NCBI GenBank assembly: GCA_015665315.1
Contig: JADFAK010000006.1
Span: 1-64,000 of the forward strand
Source of the DNA: Flavobacteriales bacterium
GTDB lineage: Bacteria; Bacteroidota; Bacteroidia; Flavobacteriales_D; Sanyastnellaceae
Length of the DNA: 64,000 nucleotides
Direction: 5' to 3'
Both the position numbers and the translations under genes were made by a program. Below are positions 37,692-49,986 of the stretch, in pieces; position 1 is the stretch's first letter; each line of letters opens with the position of its first letter. The notes below the pieces were generated by a model. The model did not search any database. It was not told where the DNA came from and saw only the letters and a list, made by a program, of their open reading frames with translations.

Positions 37692-40148
37692 ATGGTAGCA
37701 ATTCAATGTAATCAGGTGACCGCTAGGCTTCGCCTCCCCCTAATTCTCGTGTTTGGGTTTCTAATAATAAACGCAGCCCATGGTCAAAAACGAGTTACTG
37801 GTAGCCACTTTTGCAAACAAGGAAAAGTAAGCTGGTATGGATTTCAAAAAGACGAAAGCGACAATGATCGCAGCGACACATTGGATCTCGCTTCACAACA
37901 TATCATCCTCGACGTAACCGATTTCTCGGGCCATACTATTAAGGGTTCTTGCTATTCACGTTTTAGTTCCCTGCTAGACAACGTGGGCTCCATTTCATTC
38001 GATCTACTTTCAATGACAATTGACTCTGTGACAAGCACAAATGGTGCAATCCTCCCCTATTCGTACAACGATGAGTTATTAGTTGTTCAGCTTCCCGAAG
38101 ATTTGAATACAGGGGACACGAGTTCGGTATGGATTCATTACCAAGGCACACCTACCCTAGATGATTCTGGTTGGGGTGGTTGGTATTGGACTGGTAATTA
38201 CGCATTCAACTTAGGTGTGGGCTTTGCCGCTGAGCCGCATAATTACGGACGTGCGTGGTTTCCCTGCTTCGACAATTTCGCCGAGCGATGCACCTACTCT
38301 TTTTCTGTGCTTACATCGGGGGGAAAGAATGCCTGGTGCAATGGGGAATTGATGTCGATAGACACCCTAAACACCGATTCCATCGTTTCTCATTGGGCCA
38401 TGAATGAAGAGATTCCTTCTTACTTGGTTTCCGTGGCCGTTTCAACCTACACTTCGGCTGTTGACATGTTTGCTAGCCTTGGCGGCAACGAAATTCCTAT
38501 GCACCTGACTGCTCACGCCAGTGATACAGCTGCAGTCAAAGCTTCATTTATACATTTGACTGATGCCATGGATGCCTTTGAATCTGGATACGGCGTTTAT
38601 CAATGGCCTCGCGTAGGCTACGCCTTTGTTCCTTTCAATGGAGGGGCCATGGAGCACGCAACAAATATTGCTTATCCTGTTGCGCTAGCCAATGGGAGTC
38701 TGACTTATGAGACCTTGATGGCTCATGAACTGGCTCATCATTGGTGGGGAGACCTTGTCACATGCCGCACAAAAGAAGACATGTGGATCAACGAAGGAAT
38801 GGCGTCATATTCTGAAGCACTTTTTATAGAGTGGCTGGAAGGAAGCGAGGCTTATCTGAACTATGTCAAAGAGAATAGAAAGGACGTTCTGACTACGGCG
38901 CATGAAAGCGACGGTGGATACTTTCCCGTTTCAGGAATAGGCACTGAAATCACCTATGGCGACCACGTGTACAACAAAGGAGCTGATGTCGCTCACAACC
39001 TAAGACTGTTAATGGGAGACGAGGATTTTTTCGCAGCACTGACTTCCTTTTTAGAAGAGAACGCCTTCTCATCTGTAACGAGCGAGCAATTGAGAGATCA
39101 CCTTGACGCGTCTAGCTCTCAGGACGTAAGTTCCTTCTTCAACCCCATGATCTTCAACCCAGGATTCATGGAATTTAGCATCGACGGATACTCGATCACC
39201 GAAGTGGGAGATAGTGAGGAGATTACTATAGACATTCGTCAAAAGCTTCATTACGCCCCCGAATTTTATGGGAATGCCCCGTTGGAAATTACGGTGATGG
39301 ACCTCATGGGGAATACAGAGACATTTAATGTTATCGCCGATGGACAATACTCGACCGTCTCGGTGACCACAAGTTTGGAGACGGAAAAAGTCTTTCTGGA
39401 ATTTGCTGGAAAGCTGAACCAAGCGGTACTAGGTGAGACTCAGACTATGTATGAAACGGGAATTACGAATTTCAATTATGCTGAGTTCTATTTTGACATC
39501 GACGCCATGAATGAGGGAGACTCAATATGGCTTCATGTTGAAAACCACTGGGTTGCAGCCGATCCACTTCAAAGCCAGGTAGAGTTTCATATTGCAGATG
39601 ACCGTTTCTGGCGCATCGATGGATTCATCCCCGACGATGCTGAAACCATGGGCCGCATTTCATACACTGGCAATCCCATTGGGACCAACTATTTCGACCC
39701 GCTATTCTTCGAAGAACTTAGTGCCAATCAATTGAATGAAGATTCGTTGATATTGGTATATCGGCCGGATGCGAGCCACCTCTGGCAGGAGTATGACGAC
39801 TACGAATTGAATGTTCAGGGATCGGCAAACAACTCACAGGGACAGATCAAATTTTACCAAGTCCGCCCGGGAGATTACGCTTGGGCATTTCGAACAGGCG
39901 AAATTTACGTGAACAACCTTGACTCGTATGCAGGTCTGTCAATTTACCCGAATCCAGCCACAGATATCGTTCAAATTCAAGGATTTCAAGAGGGCGACAA
40001 GATTCACATATTCGATGCTTCTGGGCGATTGGTGCTCACCTCATCTGATTCGATCATCTCGGTAAATTCCTTGTCTCGGGGACAGTATACCGTGCGCATA
40101 CAACGCGCGTCGACGATTATACAGTCCATGCATCTCACTTGCCACTAG
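37692..40148 (+). CDS. M1 family metallopeptidase with T9SS type A sorting domain
   Basis: HELAHHWWGDLVTCRTKEDMWINEG zinc motif; C-terminal IYPNPATDIVQIQGF...GQYTVRIQ. Confidence 0.92.
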   Translation: MVAIQCNQVTARLRLPLILVFGFLIINAAHGQKRVTGSHFCKQGKVSWYGFQKDESDNDRSDTLDLASQHIILDVTDFSGHTIKGSCYSRFSSLLDNVGSISFDLLSMTIDSVTSTNGAILPYSYNDELLVVQLPEDLNTGDTSSVWIHYQGTPTLDDSGWGGWYWTGNYAFNLGVGFAAEPHNYGRAWFPCFDNFAERCTYSFSVLTSGGKNAWCNGELMSIDTLNTDSIVSHWAMNEEIPSYLVSVAVSTYTSAVDMFASLGGNEIPMHLTAHASDTAAVKASFIHLTDAMDAFESGYGVYQWPRVGYAFVPFNGGAMEHATNIAYPVALANGSLTYETLMAHELAHHWWGDLVTCRTKEDMWINEGMASYSEALFIEWLEGSEAYLNYVKENRKDVLTTAHESDGGYFPVSGIGTEITYGDHVYNKGADVAHNLRLLMGDEDFFAALTSFLEENAFSSVTSEQLRDHLDASSSQDVSSFFNPMIFNPGFMEFSIDGYSITEVGDSEEITIDIRQKLHYAPEFYGNAPLEITVMDLMGNTETFNVIADGQYSTVSVTTSLETEKVFLEFAGKLNQAVLGETQTMYETGITNFNYAEFYFDIDAMNEGDSIWLHVENHWVAADPLQSQVEFHIADDRFWRIDGFIPDDAETMGRISYTGNPIGTNYFDPLFFEELSANQLNEDSLILVYRPDASHLWQEYDDYELNVQGSANNSQGQIKFYQVRPGDYAWAFRTGEIYVNNLDSYAGLSIYPNPATDIVQIQGFQEGDKIHIFDASGRLVLTSSDSIISVNSLSRGQYTVRIQRASTIIQSMHLTCH

Positions 40149-40340
40149 TGCTTGTGACCTTACGAAAGAGCGTTGAATCATTTGCGTTTATCGCTTGAAA
40201 AACTCGGGGGTGAAAAGACTATTTTCTAGCCATTCGGCAAATGGGGATACGCCTTGAACGGGAATTTAGAGCATATACTTTTGATAGGCGCATGCGCGCA
40301 AATGACCTGCAAACTGTAGTGTAAAATTCGGTCGTAAAGC

Positions 40341-41636
<1,296 letters not shown>

Positions 41637-42758
41637 TTAGGCGACTGGTTGATTCTTATGTTCTTTTATGAGAGCTACGAATTGATCGAAAAGGTATCTC
41701 GAATCATGTGGCCCTGCAGAGGCTTCTGGATGGTATTGGACGCTAAACACAGGTTTTGACTTGTGTTGAATGCCGGCAACAGTTTGGTCATTCAAATGGA
41801 CATGCGTCATTTCCATGTTTGCATTCCCTTTCAAAGACTCTTGGCTTACCACAAAACCATGGTTTTGAGATGTGATTTCACACTTTCCGGTAAGCAAATT
41901 CTTAATCGGATGATTGATTCCACGGTGTCCGTTGAACATCTTCTCTGTAGACAAACCTTGTGATAACGCGAGCAATTGATGCCCTAAGCAGATCCCAAAC
42001 AAAGGAATATTCGAATCAACTAAAGCTTTCACTTGTTCTACCACGAGTGGCATTGCAGAGGGGTCTCCTGGGCCATTTGACAACATGATACCGTCGGGGT
42101 TCCAGGATAATATTTCATCGGCCTTTGTATCGTGCGGGAAAACGCGCACATCGCAACCTCGTTCATTTAGGCAGCGAATAATGCTGAGTTTCACACCTAC
42201 ATCCAGCAACGCTACTTTAACACTCGGCTGGGTTCCAGGGGTATCAAAAACAGACTTAGTAGAAACAAAAGAAGCCAATTCCATTCCTTGCATGGATGGA
42301 ACTTCTTTCGCCATGGCTTTTAGTTTTTCAACGTCTTTAATCTCGTTTGAAATAACAGCATTCATGGCCCCTTTTTCACGAATATGGCGCACCAGAGCAC
42401 GTGTATCGATGTCTGACACTCCCATTTTCCCGTCTCTTACAAGATACTCCTGAAGCGTCATCTCGCTGCTAGTGCGACTATCGACTTTAGAGAACTTCTT
42501 GCACACGATGCCGGCCACCTTAATTGAATCGCTTTCAATTTCTTCGGGGTGGATACCGTAATTACCGATATGTGAAGTTGTCATGATCACAATTTGACCA
42601 AAGTAGGAGGGGTCAGAGAAGATCTCTTGATATCCGGTCATTCCAGTATTGAAGGCAATTTCACCTGAGGTAGTTCCGGTTTTACCGACACCTACTCCTT
42701 GAAATACTGTACCATCTTCAAGAACGAGGTAAGCTATATTTGAATCCATTTCAGACAT
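41637..42758 (-). CDS. carA: Carbamoyl-phosphate synthase small subunit
   Basis: GICLGHQLLALSQG, QYHPEASAGPHD. Confidence 0.96.
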   Translation of the reverse strand: MSEMDSNIAYLVLEDGTVFQGVGVGKTGTTSGEIAFNTGMTGYQEIFSDPSYFGQIVIMTTSHIGNYGIHPEEIESDSIKVAGIVCKKFSKVDSRTSSEMTLQEYLVRDGKMGVSDIDTRALVRHIREKGAMNAVISNEIKDVEKLKAMAKEVPSMQGMELASFVSTKSVFDTPGTQPSVKVALLDVGVKLSIIRCLNERGCDVRVFPHDTKADEILSWNPDGIMLSNGPGDPSAMPLVVEQVKALVDSNIPLFGICLGHQLLALSQGLSTEKMFNGHRGINHPIKNLLTGKCEITSQNHGFVVSQESLKGNANMEMTHVHLNDQTVAGIQHKSKPVFSVQYHPEASAGPHDSRYLFDQFVALIKEHKNQPVA

Positions 42759-42832
42759 GTTGCAAAATTAATTCGCCGCGCGAACATAGGAAAGAAGAGT
42801 GGGGCTAGATATGCACAAACATCAATTCTTTT

Positions 42833-42872
42833 TCACAAAAAAAAGGGATAGTACTAAAAAGCACTACCCCTT
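42833..42872 (-). terminator. Terminator of the ribosomal protein operon (after rplQ)
   Basis: Minus strand AAGGGGTAGTGC-TTTTTA-GTACTATCCCTT followed by T8. Confidence 0.85.
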
Positions 42873-42894
42873 GATTATCCTTTAGCCTACTATG

Positions 42895-43455
42895 CTAAGC
42901 TTTGTCATCAGTCTTATTTTCAGAGCTGTCTGACTCACCAGCATCAGTTGCCTTATCGGCAGCTGCTTTGGCTGAATCTGTGGCATCGGCAACTGCATCT
43001 TTCGCTGCAGCAACTGGGTTAACCACTTCATCTTTCTTTTTAGCACCACCACGACGTGTACGCTTTTTCTTTGCTGTAGTATCAGCACCGTATATCTCAT
43101 TAAAATCAACCAATTCGATCATGCACATATCAGCGGCATCACCAGGACGGAATCCTGTTTTGATGATTCGCGTGTATCCGCCATCACGGTTACTGACCTT
43201 AGGTCCTATACTTCTGAAGAGTTCCTGCACTGCGAACTTATCTCGCAATGAGCGGAAAACCATTCTTCTAGAATGTGTAGAATCGGTCTTTGATCGGTTA
43301 ATAATAGGCTCAACGAACATTCGCAATGCTTTCGCTTTCGCGACTGTTGTGTTAATGCGCTTATGCTCAATGAGGGAGCTAGCCATGTTTGCTAACATAG
43401 CCTTTCGGTGAGCTGTTTGTCTACTCAGGTGATTAATTCGCTTCCCGTGTCTCAT
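42895..43455 (-). CDS. rplQ: 50S ribosomal protein L17 with a long Ala/Lys/Asp-rich C-terminal tail
   Basis: [34 protein letters not shown]. Confidence 0.96.
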   Translation of the reverse strand: MRHGKRINHLSRQTAHRKAMLANMASSLIEHKRINTTVAKAKALRMFVEPIINRSKTDSTHSRRMVFRSLRDKFAVQELFRSIGPKVSNRDGGYTRIIKTGFRPGDAADMCMIELVDFNEIYGADTTAKKKRTRRGGAKKKDEVVNPVAAAKDAVADATDSAKAAADKATDAGESDSSENKTDDKA

Positions 43456-43499
43456 CGCTTACAGAGGTGTTCAAATAAGATTAATTCTTATTTCAGTTG

Positions 43500-44492
43500 T
43501 TATTCTTTATCCAGCTTATATTTAGCTGTGTTCATTCCAAAATTCAATCCCTTGCTCTCTACCAACTCTTCGAGTTCTGTAAGAGACTTCTTACCGAAGT
43601 TTCTGAATTTGAGCAAGTCATTTTTGTTGTATGAAACAAGGTCACCCAATGTTTCAATATCAGCCGCTTTCAAGCAATTCAATGCTCTTACCGACAGATC
43701 CATGTCTACCAATTTAGTTTTCAGCAACTGACGCATGTGTAGCGACGTTTCATCAAACTCTTCGGTTTCTGCTTTCTCTTCACTCTCCAAAGTGATTTTC
43801 TCATCAGAGAACAACATGAAGTGGTGAATAAGAATTTTCGCAGCTTCTTGAAGGGCATCTTTGGGCATGATAGAACCATCTCCATCAATATCAAGGATTA
43901 GCTTCTCATAATCCGTCTTTTGCTCAACTCGGAAGTTCTCTACCGCGTACTTTACGTTGCGGATAGGAGTAAATACAGAGTCGATGAAGATTGTTCCGAT
44001 AGCTGCATTGGAAGTTCTATTTTCCTCAGCAGGAACATATCCACGTCCTTTTCCAACGTTGATTTCCATGTTCACTTTGACCGAAGGGTCAAGGTTACAG
44101 ATAACCAAATCGGGGTTAAGTACTTGGAAAGCCGAAGTGAATTTACCTAGGTCGCCAGCTGTAATTTGCTCTTGACCAGAGATAGTAACAAGTACTCTTT
44201 CGCTAGCAGTTTCAGCTATTTGTTGCTTGAAACGAACTTGCTTAAAGTTCAATACCATTTCGGTAACATCCTCAACAACACCTTTGATTGTAGAGTATTC
44301 GTGATCTACTCCATCAATTTTGATAGAGGTAATCGCGAATCCCTCCAAAGACGAAAGAAGAATTCTTCGCAATGCGTTTCCGATAGTGATACCGAATCCT
44401 GGTTCGAGAGGTCTGAATTCAAATTGTCCTTTGAATTCATTCGAATCGATCATTACGACTTTGTCAGGCTTTTGAAAATCTAAAATTGCCAT
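43500..44492 (-). CDS. rpoA: RNA polymerase alpha subunit
   Basis: [26 protein letters not shown]; alpha-[16 protein letters not shown]. Confidence 0.97.
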   Translation of the reverse strand: MAILDFQKPDKVVMIDSNEFKGQFEFRPLEPGFGITIGNALRRILLSSLEGFAITSIKIDGVDHEYSTIKGVVEDVTEMVLNFKQVRFKQQIAETASERVLVTISGQEQITAGDLGKFTSAFQVLNPDLVICNLDPSVKVNMEINVGKGRGYVPAEENRTSNAAIGTIFIDSVFTPIRNVKYAVENFRVEQKTDYEKLILDIDGDGSIMPKDALQEAAKILIHHFMLFSDEKITLESEEKAETEEFDETSLHMRQLLKTKLVDMDLSVRALNCLKAADIETLGDLVSYNKNDLLKFRNFGKKSLTELEELVESKGLNFGMNTAKYKLDKE

Positions 44493-44510
44493 ACGAGGTG
44501 TAAAATTTTA

Positions 44511-45116
44511 TTACTTAGAGTACAATTCGACAATAAGCTGTTCCTTGATATTCTCAGGAATTTGCTCACGTGTTGGATAATCCAGGAATCGACCTGTATA
44601 ATCTTGTTTGTCCCAATCCAACCATTCACTTTTGTTGGTATTGGCAGCTAGAGAATCAGTGATTGCCAAAAGAGACTTAGATCTCTCGCGCACACCAACA
44701 ACATCACCCGGACGCATTTGATAAGAAGGTATGTTTACCACCTCACCGTTTACCGTAATGTGTTTATGTGAAACCAATTGACGCGCACCACGACGTGTGT
44801 TTGCCACACCTAATCTGTAGATTGTGTTGTCAAGTCTCGACTCGCAAAGTTGCAATAGTACTTCACCGGTAATACCAGTTTTAGCAGATGCCTTCTTAAA
44901 CATGTTCGAGAACTGACGCTCCAAAATACCATAAGTATATTTCGCCTTTTGCTTCTCTGCAAGCTGAATGTTGTATTCGCTTACCTTAGACCTACGTTTG
45001 TTTGGTCCGTGTTGCCCAGGAGGATAGTTCTTTCTCTCCAGCGCCTTGTCAGGGCCGAAGATTGGTTCTTTAAATCTCCTAGCAATTTTCGATATGGGTC
45101 CCGTGTACCTAGCCAT
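44511..45116 (-). CDS. rpsD: 30S ribosomal protein S4
   Basis: [16 protein letters not shown]4 domain. Confidence 0.97.
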   Translation of the reverse strand: MARYTGPISKIARRFKEPIFGPDKALERKNYPPGQHGPNKRRSKVSEYNIQLAEKQKAKYTYGILERQFSNMFKKASAKTGITGEVLLQLCESRLDNTIYRLGVANTRRGARQLVSHKHITVNGEVVNIPSYQMRPGDVVGVRERSKSLLAITDSLAANTNKSEWLDWDKQDYTGRFLDYPTREQIPENIKEQLIVELYSK

Positions 45117-45137
45117 TATTCCGACTTTATGATTCGG

Positions 45138-45521
45138 TTAAACTCTTCTTCTTTTGGGAGGTCGACAACCATTGTGTGGCATTGGAGTCACGTCAATGAT
45201 TTCAGTTACCTCTACTCCGCTATTGTGCAGTGATCTAATTGCAGACTCACGTCCAGAACCAGGTCCTTTCACATATACCTTCACTTTTCGCAAGCCGTAT
45301 TCATGTGCTTCTTTGGCACACTCTTCGGCAGCAATTTGTGCAGCGTAAGGAGTATTTTTCTTGGAACCTCGGAATCCCATTTTACCTGCCGAGGACCAGG
45401 AAATCACCTGGCCTTGGGTATTTGTCAACGAGATGATAATGTTGTTAAATGATGCGCGAATATGCGCTTCACCAACAGCATCCACCCGGACGTTCTTTTT
45501 CTTTTTCGTACTCTTTGCCAT
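45138..45521 (-). CDS. rpsK: 30S ribosomal protein S11
   Basis: [15 protein letters not shown]. Confidence 0.97.
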   Translation of the reverse strand: MAKSTKKKKNVRVDAVGEAHIRASFNNIIISLTNTQGQVISWSSAGKMGFRGSKKNTPYAAQIAAEECAKEAHEYGLRKVKVYVKGPGSGRESAIRSLHNSGVEVTEIIDVTPMPHNGCRPPKRRRV

Positions 45522-45545
45522 AATACGTTGAGGTTATCCGACCAA

Positions 45546-45920
45546 TTAGGCCTTCTTCTTGTTAGCAACTGTTTTACGCTTACCTTTTCTGGTACGCGAG
45601 TTGTTCTTAGTTCTTTGTCCACGCAATGGCAAGCTATTTCTATGACGGATTCCTCGGTAGCATCCGATATCCATCAATCGCTTGATATCCATTTGAACTT
45701 CAGAACGGAGAGCTCCTTCAACTTTGAATTCACCACCATTGATGATCGCACGTATATTGGACAACTCTTCATCGTTCCAATCTTTCACACGGGTGCTGAC
45801 ATCAACGCCAGCTTTTTCCAAAATCTTCGTTGAACGACTTCTGCCGATTCCGTAGATATAAGTAAGGCCAATTAGCCCTCTTTTGTTTGTAGGTAAATCT
45901 ACACCTGCTATCCTAGCCAT
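45546..45920 (-). CDS. rpsM: 30S ribosomal protein S13
   Basis: [28 protein letters not shown]. Confidence 0.97.
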   Translation of the reverse strand: MARIAGVDLPTNKRGLIGLTYIYGIGRSRSTKILEKAGVDVSTRVKDWNDEELSNIRAIINGGEFKVEGALRSEVQMDIKRLMDIGCYRGIRHRNSLPLRGQRTKNNSRTRKGKRKTVANKKKA

Positions 45921-45953
45921 AGACTAAATAGTTTATCAAAAACTCCGGTATTA

Positions 45954-46070
45954 CTACCCTTGTCTTTGTTTGAGTTTGGGATTCTTTTTGTTAATGACGT
46001 AAAGTCGTCCTTTTCTTCGTACGATCTTGCAATCGGCCGAACGTTTCTTTAATGATGCCCTGACTTTCAT
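45954..46070 (-). CDS. rpmJ: 50S ribosomal protein L36 (38 aa, absent from ORF track)
   Basis: Translated by hand: [38 protein letters not shown]. Confidence 0.97.
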   Translation of the reverse strand: MKVRASLKKRSADCKIVRRKGRLYVINKKNPKLKQRQG

Positions 46071-46073
46071 GTC

Positions 46074-46295
46074 CTAATTCTTATATCTAAATGTTATCCT
46101 TCCTTTGGTCAAATCGTACGGCGACATGCTTACTTTCACTTTATCACCTGGTAAGATCTTGATATAGTACATTCTCATCTTTCCACTAATGTGGGCTGTA
46201 ATGATATGTCCGTTCTCAAGTTCCACCCGGAACATTGCATTCGAGAGTGCCTCGATGATCGTTCCGTCGGCTTCAATTGATGCTTGTTTTGCCAT
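46074..46295 (-). CDS. infA: Translation initiation factor IF-1
   Basis: [41 protein letters not shown]. Confidence 0.97.
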   Translation of the reverse strand: MAKQASIEADGTIIEALSNAMFRVELENGHIITAHISGKMRMYYIKILPGDKVKVSMSPYDLTKGRITFRYKN

Positions 46296-46298
46296 ATT

Positions 46299-47078
46299 CT
46301 ATTTTACCAATTCTAAAACTTCTTCTATGTACTTAAATGTCGATAATACTTCTGCTTTGCCCTTTCGGACTACCACATCATGTTCAAAGTGTGCTGATGG
46401 TTTAGCATCGGCCGTTGTAATTGTCCAACCGTCATCTGACTGTTGAACTTCTTTCACGCCCATATTAATCATTGGCTCAATAGCCAAGACCAATCCTTCC
46501 TGCAACTTTTTACCCGTGCCTCTTCTTCCGTAATTCGGAACTTCAGGTGCTTCGTGTAAATTTCTTCCCAAACCATGGCCAACCAATTCGCGTACAACAC
46601 CATAACCGTGCCTTTCTGCGTGTGCTTGACAAGCGTATCCAATATCCCCCATCCTGTTTCCTGCAACAGCTGCTTCAATAGCTAAGTTTAAACACTCCTT
46701 AGTCACCTCTAGCAACTTCTTAACTTCTGGAGAAATCTCTCCAACTGCAAAGGTGTATGCTGAATCACCGTAAAAGCCATTCATTACCACGCCACAATCA
46801 ACAGAAACAATGTCTCCTTCCTTCAAAGGAACATCATTTGGGATACCATGTACAACATGTTCATTCATTGACGTACAGAGTGTGTTCGGAAACCCATTAT
46901 AATTCAAGAATCCGGGTACACCTCCATTGTCTAAAATGAACTCATGAGCCACTTTATCCATGTCTAACGTTGTAACTCCAGGTCGAATGATCCTGGCAAC
47001 TTCCGCTAGCGTTTTACCAACAAGTAAAGAACTTTCTCTAATTAATTCAATCTCCTCTTCCGTCTTGTAGAATATCAT
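46299..47078 (-). CDS. map: Methionine aminopeptidase, type I
   Basis: VSVDCGVVMNGFYGDSAYTF, GHGLGRNLHEAPEVPNYG. Confidence 0.96.
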   Translation of the reverse strand: MIFYKTEEEIELIRESSLLVGKTLAEVARIIRPGVTTLDMDKVAHEFILDNGGVPGFLNYNGFPNTLCTSMNEHVVHGIPNDVPLKEGDIVSVDCGVVMNGFYGDSAYTFAVGEISPEVKKLLEVTKECLNLAIEAAVAGNRMGDIGYACQAHAERHGYGVVRELVGHGLGRNLHEAPEVPNYGRRGTGKKLQEGLVLAIEPMINMGVKEVQQSDDGWTITTADAKPSAHFEHDVVVRKGKAEVLSTFKYIEEVLELVK

Positions 47079-47089
47079 TCCACTACCTA

Positions 47090-48439
47090 TTAACCAGCAA
47101 TGCCGGTAACTGACGTCCCTCTTCCACCTAACTTTCCAGACTTCATCAGTCCGTCATAGTGACGTGAAAGTAAATAACTATCTATTTGCTGCAATGTATC
47201 AAGAACCACACCTACCATAATCAATAGTGAAGTTCCACCGAAGAAATACGAGAAATCTTGGGTCTGCACCAATCCAAGTGTCAGCACAATCGCTGGCAGG
47301 ATGGCAATGAAACCTAATAATATCGATCCCGGCAATGTAATTCTCGACAAAATTACGTCTAAAAATTCAGCTGTCGGTCTACCTGGCTTGATGCCTGGCA
47401 CAAATGTACCTTGGCGCTTCAAATCATCAGCAATCGTGTTTGGATTAACAGTAATCGCCGTGTAGAAGTAGGTAAAAACCACAATCATTAAAAAGAAAAT
47501 GAAGTTGTACCAAAATCCACCAAAGTCTGACAACGCGCCTAGTACCTCACTATCTTGGAAAGTTTCCGAACTTCTCAAGTAAAGTGGGACAAACATGATC
47601 GCCTGAGCAAAGATGATAGGCATTACACCTGCCGAATTCACTCGAATTGGAATATAATCTCTTTTCGATTCTCCCTGCGGCATATGACCGCCAATGTTCA
47701 TCTTAGCTCGTTGTACTGGCACCTGTCGAACGGCTCTAACAAGAGCTACCGACCCGCCAATAACTACAAAGAATGCTGCTAATTCGATCAATAAAAAGAA
47801 GAAGCTACTTTCTGGGTGAAGCATTTCTTGCACAATCGACTGAGGGAATCGCGCAATGATACCGATCATGATCAATAGAGAAATACCGTTTCCGATACCC
47901 TTATCTGTGATCTTCTCACCAAGCCACATTACGAACAATGTACAACAAGTAAGAATGATTACCGCACTTGGCATCCACAACGCAAAATCAGGCCGAGCTT
48001 CGGCAGGAATTGAAGTGAGGATATACCCTGGCGACTGTACCAAACAAATCGCAATGGTCAACATACGTGTCCACTGATTGATTTTCTTTCTTCCGCTTTC
48101 TCCTTCCTTCTGCATTTTCTGAATAGAAGGAACTGCCATACCCATCAACTGCATGATAATTGAGGCAGAGATATAAGGCATGATACCCAACGCAAAGATT
48201 GAAGCTGTGGTAAATGCACCACCTGTGAACAAACTTAAGATATCAGTAATGTTCAGTCCGCCTCCAGTACTTGCTCCGAGACCATTGAAGTACTCTTGCA
48301 CCTTGGCAGAATCAACACCAGGCAACACAATGTAGCAACCAATACGATAAATGAGAATCAATCCTAGGGTAAGTAGAATCTTCTTCCGCAATTCATCATG
48401 GTTGTAAATCTCTTTGAGTTTTTTGAAAAAGCCCTTCAT
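47090..48439 (-). CDS. secY: Preprotein translocase subunit SecY
   Basis: 449 aa multipass; ALGIMPYISASIIMQLM, GKLGGRGTSVTG. Confidence 0.97.
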   Translation of the reverse strand: MKGFFKKLKEIYNHDELRKKILLTLGLILIYRIGCYIVLPGVDSAKVQEYFNGLGASTGGGLNITDILSLFTGGAFTTASIFALGIMPYISASIIMQLMGMAVPSIQKMQKEGESGRKKINQWTRMLTIAICLVQSPGYILTSIPAEARPDFALWMPSAVIILTCCTLFVMWLGEKITDKGIGNGISLLIMIGIIARFPQSIVQEMLHPESSFFFLLIELAAFFVVIGGSVALVRAVRQVPVQRAKMNIGGHMPQGESKRDYIPIRVNSAGVMPIIFAQAIMFVPLYLRSSETFQDSEVLGALSDFGGFWYNFIFFLMIVVFTYFYTAITVNPNTIADDLKRQGTFVPGIKPGRPTAEFLDVILSRITLPGSILLGFIAILPAIVLTLGLVQTQDFSYFFGGTSLLIMVGVVLDTLQQIDSYLLSRHYDGLMKSGKLGGRGTSVTGIAG

Positions 48440-48448
48440 CGTTCGCTA

Positions 48449-48895
48449 TTATAATATTGTTACTTGCCCTCCGTTAGCTTCAATTGCTGAAGTTGCTGAG
48501 GCTGAAAATTTATGAGCGCTAATAGTAACTTTCGCTGAAAGTTCTCCGCGACCTAAAATCTTCACAAGGTCCTTCTTGTTAGCAAGACCATTGTCCATGA
48601 AAACATCCAAAGTAATGTCATTTACTTTGAGATCATCGACTAGAGCTTGAATAGTATCCAAGTTTATCGCCTTGTACTCAACGCGGTTCAAGTTTTTAAA
48701 TCCAAACTTAGGAACACGACGTTGCAAAGGCATTTGACCACCTTCAAATCCGATTTTTGACTTGTAACCAGATCGCGATTTAGCACCTTTATGACCACGT
48801 GTGGAAGTACCACCGTGTCCAGATCCTTGTCCGCGACCTACTCGCTTTCGCTGCTTGGTTGAACCAGGCGCAGGCTTAAGTGTGTGTAATTTCAT
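48449..48895 (-). CDS. rplO: 50S ribosomal protein L15
   Basis: GRGQGSGHGGTSTRGHKGAKSRSG. Confidence 0.97.
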   Translation of the reverse strand: MKLHTLKPAPGSTKQRKRVGRGQGSGHGGTSTRGHKGAKSRSGYKSKIGFEGGQMPLQRRVPKFGFKNLNRVEYKAINLDTIQALVDDLKVNDITLDVFMDNGLANKKDLVKILGRGELSAKVTISAHKFSASATSAIEANGGQVTIL

Positions 48896-48899
48896 TTTG

Positions 48900-48907
48900 C
48901 AAAAGTA
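48900..48907 (-). promoter_or_regulatory. TACTTTTG box between rpmD and rplO (possible internal promoter)
   Basis: CAAAAGTA on plus strand, immediately after the rpmD stop and 4 nt before the rplO ATG. Confidence 0.25.
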
Positions 48908-49087
48908 TTAAAGTTCTTCCACAACTACTAAATGTTGGATTTTAGAAATCATTCCCTTCAATTGAGGGGTCATTTCTTTCTCCACACTGTGGTTGAGTTT
49001 TTTTATGCCTAAGGCTGCAATCGTGTCTTTTTGACGCTTCGGCTTGCCTATGCTGCTTCTTACTTGTGTAATTTTAACCTTGCTCAT
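48908..49087 (-). CDS. rpmD: 50S ribosomal protein L30 (59 aa, absent from ORF track)
   Basis: Translated by hand: MSKVKITQVRSSIGKPKRQKDTIAALGIKKLNHSVEKEMTPQLKGMISKIQHLVVVEEL. Confidence 0.97.
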   Translation of the reverse strand: MSKVKITQVRSSIGKPKRQKDTIAALGIKKLNHSVEKEMTPQLKGMISKIQHLVVVEEL

Positions 49088-49097
49088 CGTCGTTAAA

Positions 49098-49613
49098 TTA
49101 TCCGTTGAATACTCGCTTCATAGATATACCACGTGTCTCGGCAATCTCTCTCGCGTCACGCATTTGGCTCAAAGCATCCAAAGTAGCCTTCACTACGTTG
49201 TGAGGATTCGAAGAACCCAATGACTTCGCCAATACGTCAGTAACACCGAGGCTCTCCAATACGGCACGCATAGCACCACCGGCAATTACACCTGTACCAT
49301 GTGTAGCTGGCTTGAGAAAAACTCGAGCTCCACTATACTTTCCTGCTTGCGCATGTGGCAATGTTCCGTTGATCAAAGGAACGGTGATCAAATTCTTCTT
49401 GGCATCATCGATACCCTTCGAAATTGCAACAGTTACTTCTTTCGCCTTTCCAAGCCCTTGTCCAACAGCACCGTTTTCATTGCCTACAACTACAATTGCT
49501 GAGAAGCTGAAATCACGACCACCTTTAGTTACTTTCGTAACACGGTTGATTGTCACCAAACGGTCAACGAGTTCTGTGTCTTTCGACTTGACGTTATTAT
49601 TATTATCCCTCAT
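49098..49613 (-). CDS. rpsE: 30S ribosomal protein S5
   Basis: [35 protein letters not shown]. Confidence 0.97.
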   Translation of the reverse strand: MRDNNNNVKSKDTELVDRLVTINRVTKVTKGGRDFSFSAIVVVGNENGAVGQGLGKAKEVTVAISKGIDDAKKNLITVPLINGTLPHAQAGKYSGARVFLKPATHGTGVIAGGAMRAVLESLGVTDVLAKSLGSSNPHNVVKATLDALSQMRDAREIAETRGISMKRVFNG

Positions 49614-49619
49614 GATCTA

Positions 49620-49973
49620 TTAGAATTTAAGTCCGGCTTCGCGAGCTGCATCACCCAGAGCTTTAACACGACCATGGTACAAATAACCACCACGATCAAA
49701 TACAATTCTTTCAACTCCAGCTGCAAGTGCCTTCTCTGCAATCATCTTGCCGACAACTTGTGCTTGGTCTTTCTTAGCAATATTTTGTGCTTCTGCCACA
49801 CCTAATGACCCCGTAGACACCAAAGTCTTCTGGTTCACATCATCGATGATTTGCACATAGATTTGCTTATTGCTTCTGAAAACCGACATTCTCGGTGATT
49901 CAGGCGTCCCAAAGATATTCTTACGAATTCTTCTGCGGACTTTATTTCTTCTAAGGACTTTCTGATTAGGCAT
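49620..49973 (-). CDS. rplR: 50S ribosomal protein L18
   Basis: [38 protein letters not shown]-track start 50045 over-extends into rplF. Confidence 0.95.
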   Translation of the reverse strand: MPNQKVLRRNKVRRRIRKNIFGTPESPRMSVFRSNKQIYVQIIDDVNQKTLVSTGSLGVAEAQNIAKKDQAQVVGKMIAEKALAAGVERIVFDRGGYLYHGRVKALGDAAREAGLKF

Positions 49974-49986
49974 AACCGTATTCTTA

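Noticed and set aside
42902-43411. 169-aa ORF antisense to rplQ
   Set aside because: Mirror of the Ala/Lys/Asp-rich L17 tail; no family resemblance or start context
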